Assembly: GCA_021806345.1 (NCBI GenBank)
Contig: JAJZXP010000261.1
Location: forward strand, 1 to 13,651
Direction of reading: 5' to 3'
Length of the DNA stretch: 13,651 bases
DNA from: Thermoplasmata archaeon
Lineage (GTDB): Archaea > Thermoplasmatota > Thermoplasmata > Thermoplasmatales > Thermoplasmataceae
In this document: positions 7,129 through 13,651 of the stretch, in pieces
How the letters are laid out: every line of letters begins with the position of its first letter
Numbering within the stretch: position 1 is the first letter of the stretch
Notes under the pieces: model-generated
The model's database searches: none
The model's input: only the letters and a program-made list of their open reading frames with translations
Told to the model about the DNA's origin: nothing
Made by a program: the position numbers and the translations under genes

Positions 7129-10100
7129 TATTCAGTTTCACCTCGGCTAAAGTCAATATCCTGAACCACCCGCTCTGAGTGTGTATCTAAAAATAATTTA
7201 ACAGGCTGGCTGATGCTCCGGAAATTAGTTAATGGTTGATAAGGCTTGAGCTTGAACCCTATAAGACCCATTCGGTCTTGTCTGTAATCTATTATGTGTG
7301 ATATCATATTATCAACTTGCTGATCCAATAGGTCTGAAAAGCGACTTGGATCAGGTGATTTATTGACTCTGTATGATTCATTGAGAAAATTTAGAATCTC
7401 ATCCTTAGTTATATCTTTCTTTTCGTAATGATCAGCGAACCAGAATGGTTTGATTACATCTTCCAAGCCTAGCTTTGAAGCCGCTATGTTATAAATATAG
7501 CTACAAAACAAACCTGGTAGGGTAATTTTAACAGCGTCTTCTGCCCACCTATTTATTGGAGTGCCTTCAATTACAAGTTCTATCAGTTCATGAAACTTTG
7601 AAAAATTTGTATAATAACTTTGGTCTCTTTCTCTCCAAGGATTGAACAATACGAAAACAATACCAGTTGATGTAGGCTTTCGGCCAACTCTACTCAGCGC
7701 TTGAATATATTCTGCATTATTACCTGGCATTCCCATGAAAATCATTGTATTCAACTGCCCTAAATCAATCCCATGAGAAACCAAACTAGTTGCAATCAAA
7801 GTACCAGTAAAGTTGTTCCCTTCAATTTGGCCCATAACATCTTTAACTTTGTCAAACGGTTCATCACCCGTTAATTTGTGCTTTCCAATCGAAGGATATT
7901 TTGCTTCTTCTAGATTTTTGTTAATTCGCGTAGTAACAGAACGATTTAGGGCATTTGCATCATCTTTTTTGTTATGGTAGGTTAAAACTACTCTATATAA
8001 ATCTAACAAGGATGGCTTATTTGATAAAAGCGGGTACGTATCAATCAATGACTTGAATGTTTCTGTTAGGACCTTCTCTACAGCATTGATTAGCGTCCTA
8101 GAGTGTGGCATCAGACCAACAATTATTCTTTGAGGTTTGTCTTTGATTCTTTTCGTGAAAATTTCATAGTTGATCGGGAATTTGATTATATTTCTCTCGT
8201 AGATCTGCCCGATTTCATTTTCATAGTCTTTTGAGACCGTCGCGGAGGAACAAATTATCTTCAAATTCTTGTTACCGTCTGTGCTCTCTAAAACTAATTG
8301 ATCTAGCCCAGTTTCATAATGCGAATCCAATGTACCAAATGATTCTTTTAACAGATGTATCTCGTCTTGTATAAGCAATGAAGGGCTCATGTCAAACTCA
8401 TGGATTATTTTGTCAAGGTTGTTCCTATTACTACACGAATCTTCTATGCACTTATTTGTTGGTGCAAATCCGTGTAACTTGCACTTGTAATTTGCCTCGC
8501 CTAAAATATTCCTGAAATTTGGTTGGATCCCCATTGTCACCATCTTGTCGATGGTTGAAACTATAATGGTTGGAAGATATCGGTAGATTTCATTATCAGA
8601 TATGTAAATGGGAAGTTCACCAACGCAACCTTCACTTTCACAGAAATGTACAAGCCTAATTCTCTCTCTATCTGCTTTTATATTTATTGTGTTATTTCCA
8701 CAAAATGGGCAAGTTTGGATAATCTGCCATTTTTTCCCAGATTCCGGTGATGCTACTATCTGTGCTAAAACATCCCTTCCTTTGTAACTATCTATTAACT
8801 TATTTGGGGTGTTCCTGTCACCAACGTAATAGCCCACTGAGAAAGCATCAGAGTCACCGCCGATTTCTCTAGTTCTTACCCTTTCTGCACTAGCTAGTAT
8901 ATCTGCAACTCTTTGCAATTGCTGTGCAGATAGCATCCTTAATGGAAACTTGACAAAAACAGATACCCCTGCCTTCTTGCCCTGCAACCGGTCTAGAAAG
9001 GCCTGAAATACAGCCAAGCCCAAGAAAGCCTCAGTTTTTCCCCCACCAGTTGGAAAATAGAGTAAATCTACTGAATTCCTATAATCCCCAGTCAGAGTTT
9101 TATCTTGCACTAGGTCTTGTATTACTGATACAATGAATATAATTTGAAAAGGCCTCCAAGAAGTTAATTTCTTCCTTGATTCTAAAAATGATTTGTTCAT
9201 AAGATTAAATGCCTCCATGACCACTTCATTCTTCGTGAGCAATGCAATCCCGTTTTTGAACCGATCTATCTCCTTATCGGATCGTTTCTTGTCGTCATTA
9301 AGTCGTCTAATAGCATCTGGAGTTAGGTCCGAGGTTAACTGTCGAGCGTAATAGTCTTCATTGAGGCGTTCAAGCTCGTGATATATGTCATCGAGTAATT
9401 CTTTCCAGTGATCACTCAATAATTCGACAATGTTTACATCATTTGATAAGGATTGTTCAACTGAGTCCCAGAGGTACCAAGGTGCGTGCTCTGTTTCATA
9501 GATACCATCCATTTGCGTTATGGCAGAATTTATTCCAGCAACTTTTATGAGCCTATCATCACGCTTGGAATATTCTGAACTAATTGAATTAAGTTCAAAG
9601 GGTATAGGGTCAAATCCTACAGGGATAAAGGACAACTTTGACTCAAAAATCGTGTTTTCCACAGATTTATCAATGGATTTTACGGCTGAATTTCTGAAAA
9701 TTATTCTAACTATATATGTATCTAAGGAGAGTGAACAGGTGATATCTAACGAAAAATTCCATTGTGTAGACGGAGTGTTTCTTCTTTTATAATCCTGTAT
9801 AGACATTTTATAATGGTCTACGTCTTGCAATATGCTTTTTGGAAACGTATTTGTTTTACGACCGTCCTCATAAACAAAATACATAGGATCTGACCAGCAT
9901 TCTTTGGTCAGATCATTGCAGAATGTTGTAAACTCGAAAGACGTTTCTTTAACTTGGTCACCAATTATGTTTTGCAAATCAATGATCTTCTCAACATTAA
10001 AGTATTTTTTCTTAAATTTTAACGGGATTTTCACCCTCTTAGACTCGCTTTTTGAAATCTCATCCCTATTTAGTGCTTGTAGTTCATCATATTCCGGAAA

Positions 10101-10370
10101 TACTCTGTAATAGTAAGCCCCAGATAGTTGAACTTTAATTTGTCCCTTTTTAATGTAATCATTGCTTACTTGAAACATCATTCCAGTTGCATATATAGAA
10201 GAGCCAGTTTTTCCTATTCTTGATTCCGAATTCTCAGGTAATTCGTTTAATGTTCCAATAAAATATTCATCTGACGGCTTCTTATTCAATATAGGAACTG
10301 AGTTTTTACCAGACAATCTATCGGCTACCAAATTTATTACCTCTTGTGCATAATTAACACTTTGTTGCAT
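7128..10370 (-). CDS. drmA: DrmA, large SF2 helicase of DISARM
   Basis: This 1080-residue superfamily-2 helicase or translocase is the core motor of DISARM. An N-terminal region of about 430 residues without a recognisable domain precedes the motor. The motor has Walker A FPTGGGKTEAF (440-446), DEIH box IQDEIHLL (669-672), motif III CSSATVS (707-713), motif V TSLVSHGIDLG and motif VI IQALSRVGRK (890-898, Arg894 and Arg897). Two Cys clusters sit between Walker A and the DEIH box: CPFC at 554-557 with Cys577 and Cys582, and CKLH at 630-633 with Cys641 and Cys646. They look like zinc-binding inserts. A helical C-terminal region of about 180 residues follows. All catalytic residues are present, so the protein should be active. 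It starts 4 bp after the drmE stop, with GGAGG inside the drmE 3' end as its ribosome binding site, and overlaps drmB by one base. In described systems DrmA works with DrmB to bind DNA and discriminate against host DNA. Confidence 0.9.
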   Translation of the reverse strand: MQQSVNYAQEVINLVADRLSGKNSVPILNKKPSDEYFIGTLNELPENSESRIGKTGSSIYATGMMFQVSNDYIKKGQIKVQLSGAYYYRVFPEYDELQALNRDEISKSESKRVKIPLKFKKKYFNVEKIIDLQNIIGDQVKETSFEFTTFCNDLTKECWSDPMYFVYEDGRKTNTFPKSILQDVDHYKMSIQDYKRRNTPSTQWNFSLDITCSLSLDTYIVRIIFRNSAVKSIDKSVENTIFESKLSFIPVGFDPIPFELNSISSEYSKRDDRLIKVAGINSAITQMDGIYETEHAPWYLWDSVEQSLSNDVNIVELLSDHWKELLDDIYHELERLNEDYYARQLTSDLTPDAIRRLNDDKKRSDKEIDRFKNGIALLTKNEVVMEAFNLMNKSFLESRKKLTSWRPFQIIFIVSVIQDLVQDKTLTGDYRNSVDLLYFPTGGGKTEAFLGLAVFQAFLDRLQGKKAGVSVFVKFPLRMLSAQQLQRVADILASAERVRTREIGGDSDAFSVGYYVGDRNTPNKLIDSYKGRDVLAQIVASPESGKKWQIIQTCPFCGNNTINIKADRERIRLVHFCESEGCVGELPIYISDNEIYRYLPTIIVSTIDKMVTMGIQPNFRNILGEANYKCKLHGFAPTNKCIEDSCSNRNNLDKIIHEFDMSPSLLIQDEIHLLKESFGTLDSHYETGLDQLVLESTDGNKNLKIICSSATVSKDYENEIGQIYERNIIKFPINYEIFTKRIKDKPQRIIVGLMPHSRTLINAVEKVLTETFKSLIDTYPLLSNKPSLLDLYRVVLTYHNKKDDANALNRSVTTRINKNLEEAKYPSIGKHKLTGDEPFDKVKDVMGQIEGNNFTGTLIATSLVSHGIDLGQLNTMIFMGMPGNNAEYIQALSRVGRKPTSTGIVFVLFNPWRERDQSYYTNFSKFHELIELVIEGTPINRWAEDAVKITLPGLFCSYIYNIAASKLGLEDVIKPFWFADHYEKKDITKDEILNFLNESYRVNKSPDPSRFSDLLDQQVDNMISHIIDYRQDRMGLIGFKLKPYQPLTNFRSISQPVKLFLDTHSERVVQDIDFSRGETE

Positions 10371-10374
10371 TATA

Positions 10375-12513
10375 TCAGTCCTCCAAAAAGCTGGTCAATG
10401 AAACTATTTTCAGTTCTAGCCCTTTTCCAACATCGTATAGCAATAACTCCTCATCAGTTTCATGTTGCTCCCCAAACTCCTTAGCTAAGATTACCTTTTG
10501 GGATAGAGATATGAGCCTATTGGGTAATCCTCTTACCCACGAAACTGCGCGATGTAATTCCTCCAATGGTATTTTGCCGAAATATTTGGGGAAAAGACTT
10601 ACTAACCTATCTAAATTTGCCGTGTCTTGAGGTCCTATTATTCCACCTTTATCCAAATCAATTGTCCAGTTTCTGATTGTCTCTGCTCCTTGTATCTTGC
10701 TTCCTTGAGCTGACAAAATCTTGACCATTTCTTCTGTTGTAATCTTTTGATCTTCCATTAACTTTTTTAGTTGACCTTTCCACGTTTCAACCAATATGAA
10801 GTTCCGCAACGTTTTAGGGTCCCAATTTTTCAGCTCGTCTCTTATTGCAGAATACATATTGGATACAATAGAGTCCCTAAATGATATAACTTGGTCACCT
10901 GCCATGAGATAGATTGCTCTTTTGGTTTCGACTGTTCCGTTTGTTAAAAGTACTTTTATTGTTGAATTTTCAGTAACATACGTTACTTTTCCATCCGAAA
11001 ACGTGACTTTAATTGCCCTACTTTGTGCATATTTCGTGGAATCTTGATTTGATTGAACTTTATAGCTTTCGAAATTATTGTTAACGTTAATTACCGGCAT
11101 TAATGGGGTTTTACCATTTCTCAATAATGTTTCCTCATCGTGAGGTCGTCTTTTACTAATGAAGATTCTATCTGGGGGGAGATTATTTTCAATCCGTTCG
11201 ATAACCTTCTGTCTTTCTTTATGATTAAAGTATTTTTTAGAGAATTCATAAGATCCTTCAAGGTCCATGGCAATAGTGATACTTTCTCCCGGATAATGGA
11301 GTAACACAGAACTTATTGACTCAATCCCAAGAAATGCTTTTAAAATTGCACTGTGAGGGTAATCTGAAACTATAACAACCCTGTGACACATTATTCCTTG
11401 ACTCAGCGAAAAAGGGTCTGTAAAAAAAATCTTTTCATTGAACAATTTTTGTTCATCTAAAAATTGATTTGTTTGCCTTATTGACTCATAAAATCCTTTA
11501 ATCTGAGCTTTACTTGAAAATAATACGAGTAGCGATTCTTTCATTCCAATTGCCGTATTTATTTCATTTAAAAGTTGAGAGAATTTAGGAGGATTCGATT
11601 CTGAGAACTCACTTATTATTTGCTTGACATTTGAAATGCACAAATACATGGAGGATTTCCCTAGTCCATCATACGATTCCACCAAGCGTTCCACCCTACT
11701 AAGGATCGTTTCCACGGAAATATCGTAGCCTTGCTCTGTGAAATATTTCTCACTCAGGTATATTTTGCAGGGAGAAGATTCAAGCTTTTTAAGTAAAATT
11801 CTCAGCAAATACATAGTGTATTCAGCTTCTTTATTTTGCGTATCAGCAGTGATCTGCTTTAGAATGCTTCGAAAATTGTCAAATCTGTGTTGAATTTGCC
11901 CAGGAATGCTGACACTTTTAGTTTTTAGCGTTTTCACCACATCGTGAGAATTCAGGGCGGATGAAAAGAAATTTGCTAAATTGTTTGATGACCCAATTTC
12001 ACTTTTTTCGAAACCCAATATGTAAAATCCTTGTTCAGAGAGCCACTCTGCCCTTTGGTTTAATAAGGAGTTTTCAAGCAATATTATTGTTGGAATCGAA
12101 TTATCCCTACTCCAAGAAATTATCTCTTCAATGTCTTTGTTAGACAACTTTGAACAACAGATAACGGAAGCAAAAATATGTTTAGCAGTGAGCCAAGAAG
12201 GTTTACTTTTTCTGATTGAAAACAAAAGCTTAGGAAAGCTCAATGTTGTGGACTTAAGATATGTAGCAATCACTTTCCCAATTGGTATTTCACGTTTGAA
12301 TTTATTAATTAACTCATTGCTGTCTTCTATTAGCTCAGAAACCTCTGAGTCTCCTGAAAATAATATTACTTTATCTCTCCTCCCATGTTTTTTCATCAGG
12401 AGGTCAACGATCTCGCAACCTAAGATAAAACTGATTTTCTGAGTATCTATCGGGAGTATACAGTATATTGATATCGGATTTTTCTCAGTAGAATTATAAA
12501 TTGTCTGAATCAT
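10375..12513 (-). CDS. drmE: DrmE-like protein, first gene of the DISARM operon
   Basis: This 712-residue protein, from the first usable ATG, matches DrmE, the class 2 DISARM component of unknown biochemical function, in size and in position ahead of drmABC. I see no Walker A or nuclease motif. Residues 1-200 alternate strands and helices (ISIYCILPI, KVILFSGDS, HIFASVICC, PTIILLENS), suggesting a Rossmann- or helicase-like fold without catalytic residues. The part with FSLSQGIMCHRVVIVSDYPHS and SSVLLHYPGES resembles a degenerate second RecA-like domain. Near the C-terminus VTFSDGKVTYVTENSTIKVL and LMAGDQVISFRDS look like a small beta domain, followed by a helical tail with ETIRNWTID and GGIIGPQDTANLDRLV. 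There is no ribosome binding site at 12513. The frame stays open upstream for 36 more sense codons, back to a TGA at 12622-12624, so the true N-terminus may be longer or the 5' end may be damaged. The name rests mainly on gene order and overall character. Confidence 0.8.
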   Translation of the reverse strand: MIQTIYNSTEKNPISIYCILPIDTQKISFILGCEIVDLLMKKHGRRDKVILFSGDSEVSELIEDSNELINKFKREIPIGKVIATYLKSTTLSFPKLLFSIRKSKPSWLTAKHIFASVICCSKLSNKDIEEIISWSRDNSIPTIILLENSLLNQRAEWLSEQGFYILGFEKSEIGSSNNLANFFSSALNSHDVVKTLKTKSVSIPGQIQHRFDNFRSILKQITADTQNKEAEYTMYLLRILLKKLESSPCKIYLSEKYFTEQGYDISVETILSRVERLVESYDGLGKSSMYLCISNVKQIISEFSESNPPKFSQLLNEINTAIGMKESLLVLFSSKAQIKGFYESIRQTNQFLDEQKLFNEKIFFTDPFSLSQGIMCHRVVIVSDYPHSAILKAFLGIESISSVLLHYPGESITIAMDLEGSYEFSKKYFNHKERQKVIERIENNLPPDRIFISKRRPHDEETLLRNGKTPLMPVINVNNNFESYKVQSNQDSTKYAQSRAIKVTFSDGKVTYVTENSTIKVLLTNGTVETKRAIYLMAGDQVISFRDSIVSNMYSAIRDELKNWDPKTLRNFILVETWKGQLKKLMEDQKITTEEMVKILSAQGSKIQGAETIRNWTIDLDKGGIIGPQDTANLDRLVSLFPKYFGKIPLEELHRAVSWVRGLPNRLISLSQKVILAKEFGEQHETDEELLLYDVGKGLELKIVSLTSFLED
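10380..10384 (-). promoter_or_regulatory. Ribosome binding site of drmA inside the drmE 3' end
   Basis: On the minus strand GGAGG lies 9 nt before the drmA ATG and forms part of the last sense codons of drmE (ending E-D-stop). It is the clearest Shine-Dalgarno sequence in the operon. It supports the drmA start at 10370 and co-transcription with drmE. Confidence 0.5.
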
Positions 12514-12649
12514 CTCATATAAGTCTTCAATTACTTCGGAGGTATGGTCTTTAAATTGACTGACTAATTCTTCCTTAAATCTCCAATTATTTAAATCATC
12601 GCGATTAGTGTTAATGATGAATCATGCCCCAGTCATTAGAAGCAAATTA

Positions 12650-13015
12650 GTACAATATAAATTTATGTGTATTGTCAGTGTCCCTAACATAAAGAAAATT
12701 CTCAATCGTGAACCTTGACATGTGCCTGTTCCCATACTTGTGATGTCTCTGTTCAACACTTCGTCATACTTTTCTACCTATCAATACGGTGCTCTGCAGA
12801 CAAATAGGAAATATTCGCCTGTCATGCTTATTCTTCAATATGCTATCTCGATTTACGTAGTAGCTACGCTCTGATATTCGATCATATATCCTCCTGATAC
12901 CACTAAATTCGATGTAATAAGAAAAGCATCCATTGGAGACGGTTATGAGGGGAAAATAACCTATTTCATCCTTTTTATGATTACTTGTCCATTCTCTTCG
13001 TAAAATCCCAAAATA
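12650..13015 (-). other. Possible decayed coding remnant between drmE and the AbrB-like gene
   Basis: Most of this stretch has no ATG-initiated gene of any size. One minus-strand frame is open from 13015 down to a single TGA at 12764-12766 (83 codons) and then for another 38 codons to the TAA at 12647-12649. Its translation is protein-like in composition: GCFSYYIEFSGIRRIYDRIS, then RDSILKNKHDRRIFPICL, and after the stop KYGNRHMSRFTIENFL. There is no start codon and I do not recognise the family; a transposase tail is one possibility. Its upstream end overlaps the 3' part of the AbrB-like gene in another frame. It also covers the drmE promoter candidate. No tRNA or structured RNA is evident here. 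Confidence 0.2.
12654..12662 (-). promoter_or_regulatory. Candidate TATA-like box for the drmEABC operon
   Basis: The minus strand reads ATTTATATT here, nearly the same box as that of the convergent methyltransferase gene. With the same spacing, transcription would begin near 12630 in a run of G, about 115 nt upstream of the first usable drmE ATG. Two ATGs lie close to this point (12636 and 12625), but both are stopped within five codons. This is the best promoter candidate between drmE and the AbrB-like gene. Confidence 0.42.
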
Positions 13016-13119
13016 TCACCATCTTTGAGTTCAAGCCTTTCACGAATTATCTTGGGAATTGTAATTCTAGTTGAAATTCCTTTATCTGACACATGTGCAA
13101 CATCAAGCAATTTTGGCAT
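12961..13119 (-). CDS. AbrB/SpoVT-type DNA-binding protein
   Basis: This is a 52-residue swapped-hairpin DNA-binding protein. The sequence has the standard AbrB/MazE/SpoVT pattern: a first strand (SDKGISTRITIPKIIRERL, about residues 11-29), then LKDGDILGFYEENGQVIIKR. The strand, I-P-K/R, helix, and L-x-x-G-D order defines the family. Such proteins act as dimers, either as transcriptional regulators or as antitoxins. No toxin gene lies next to it, so a small stand-alone regulator is more likely. The start at 13119 lies 31 nt after the first T of an A/T-rich box, consistent with leaderless translation. The gene is divergent from the Dcm-like methyltransferase and in the same orientation as the drm operon about 450 bp downstream. 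Regulation of either neighbour is possible but nothing in the sequence proves it. Confidence 0.85.
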   Translation of the reverse strand: MPKLLDVAHVSDKGISTRITIPKIIRERLELKDGDILGFYEENGQVIIKRMK

Positions 13120-13140
13120 AGAACGTTATTTCTCTAGTAC

Positions 13141-13152
13141 CTAAAATTTATT
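13141..13152 (-). promoter_or_regulatory. TATA-like box of the AbrB-like gene
   Basis: The minus strand reads AATAAATTTTAG, about 31 nt before the ATG at 13119, the same spacing as for the methyltransferase gene at 1379. A leaderless transcript is expected. The call is by pattern only. Confidence 0.42.
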
Positions 13153-13220
13153 CACTGTTTAAACCTGTAATACGGCAACTGTTCAAATCCCTAGATAGAT
13201 TTCAATGCCTACCCTGCCAA

Positions 13221-13232
13221 AATTTAATATTC
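13221..13232 (+). promoter_or_regulatory. Possible TATA-like box of the Dcm-like methyltransferase
   Basis: AATTTAATATTC lies about 30 nt before the ATG at 13256 and supports that ATG as a leaderless start. If the upstream in-frame ATG at 13205 is used instead, this stretch is coding and no comparable box precedes it. Confidence 0.3.
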
Positions 13233-13255
13233 CACAGGCACTAAAGGCTCAGAAA

Positions 13256-13651
13256 ATGGGAAAACACACATTTACATTTGTTGATCTGTTTGCGGGCATA
13301 GGAGGTTTCAGAATCGCACTGGAGGAGCTCGGAGGCAGATGTGTTTTCTCATCAGAGTGGAATAAATTCTCCAGAATAACATACAAGGCCAACTTCGGTG
13401 AGGAGCCGGAGGGTGATATAACTAAAACTGACGCAGCTGAAATCCCTGATCACGATATACTCGCTGCGGGATTCCCCTGCCAGCCTTTTTCAATCGCCGG
13501 GGTTTCAAAAAAGAACAGCCTCGGTATGCCGCACGGCTTTCTGGACAAACTCCAAGGGAACCTTTTCTTTGAAATAGCAAGGATCCTTAAGGAAAAAAAG
13601 CCTAAGGCGTTCATACTGGAGAATGTAAAGAATCTTGAGCGCCATGACAGG
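13256..13651 (+). CDS. Dcm/M.EcoRII-like cytosine-C5 methyltransferase, partial
   Basis: This is the N-terminal 132 codons of a second cytosine-C5 DNA methyltransferase; the rest lies beyond the right edge. Visible motifs are SAM-binding [18 protein letters not shown] (from about residue 9), [19 protein letters not shown] with nucleophile Cys75, and ILENVKNL with Glu122. The stretch after the PCQ motif ([12 protein letters not shown], then [12 protein letters not shown]) is characteristic of E. coli Dcm and M.EcoRII, which methylate the inner C of CCWGG. The target of this protein cannot be confirmed without its recognition domain. I prefer ATG 13256 because a TATA-like box sits about 30 nt before it. 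ATG 13205 is in frame and would add 17 residues beginning MPTLPKFN. Base use is richer in G+C than in the DISARM genes, so the two methyltransferases in the window probably have different histories. It may be a solitary methyltransferase or part of a restriction-modification locus further right. Confidence 0.93.
   Translation, partial: MGKHTFTFVDLFAGIGGFRIALEELGGRCVFSSEWNKFSRITYKANFGEEPEGDITKTDAAEIPDHDILAAGFPCQPFSIAGVSKKNSLGMPHGFLDKLQGNLFFEIARILKEKKPKAFILENVKNLERHDR

Noticed and set aside
12611..12625. Four-residue upstream reading frame MIHH as a regulatory leader peptide of drmE
   Set aside because: It is too short for independent support; it is kept only as part of the drmE start anomaly.
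12856..12868. Small hairpin CGTAG-TAG-CTACG in the gap upstream of drmE
   Set aside because: A 5-bp stem with a 3-nt loop is expected by chance; no T-tract or partner element follows, and it lies inside the decayed frame.
12961..13119. AbrB-like gene as the antitoxin of a toxin-antitoxin pair
   Set aside because: No toxin-like gene (PIN, MazF or similar) lies within the neighbouring sequence on either side in this window.
1..13651. CRISPR arrays, tRNA or rRNA genes, and tandem repeats
   Set aside because: No regularly spaced repeats, cloverleaf-like segments or rRNA-like stretches were seen on reading both strands.

Overview
The window looks archaeal. Full-length genes are preceded by A/T-rich boxes about 30 nt upstream of the ATG with essentially no leader: TTTATATTTA before the methyltransferase at 1379 and AATAAATTTTA before the AbrB-like gene at 13119. 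Shine-Dalgarno-like sequences appear mainly at genes inside operons. A moderately AT-rich genome with an IS5-type transposase remnant and a XerA-like recombinase fragment would suit Thermoplasmata or a related lineage. That placement is inference only, because there is no rRNA or other marker gene.

Layout. (1) 1-1201: mobile debris. A 5'-truncated tyrosine recombinase runs off the left edge on the minus strand, next to an IS5-family transposase broken across three reading frames. (2) 1379-4521, plus strand: a two-gene unit made of a complete cytosine-C5 DNA methyltransferase and a Upf1/DNA2-like superfamily-1 helicase. (3) 4483-12513, minus strand: a tightly packed four-gene operon transcribed toward unit 2, in the order drmE (unknown function), drmA (large SF2 helicase), drmB (DUF1998 protein with Cys clusters) and drmC (phospholipase D-fold protein). 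(4) 12514-12960: the operon promoter and a stretch that looks like decayed coding sequence. (5) 12961-13651: a small AbrB/SpoVT-type regulator, and divergently the first part of a Dcm/M.EcoRII-like methyltransferase cut by the right edge.

Interpretation. drmA, drmB, drmC, drmE and a C5 methyltransferase together are the gene set of class 2 DISARM, an anti-phage defence system in which methylation marks self DNA and the Drm proteins act on unmodified incoming DNA. Three things are unusual here. The methyltransferase is on the opposite strand from the drm core. It is paired with an SF1 helicase that is not a standard DISARM component. The two convergent units overlap by 39 bp at their 3' ends. 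A further oddity is the start of drmE: the frame stays open well upstream of its first usable ATG, toward a plausible promoter, but is blocked there by a TGA. The island is visibly more AT-rich than both flanks and sits beside recombinase and IS remnants, which is consistent with horizontal acquisition.
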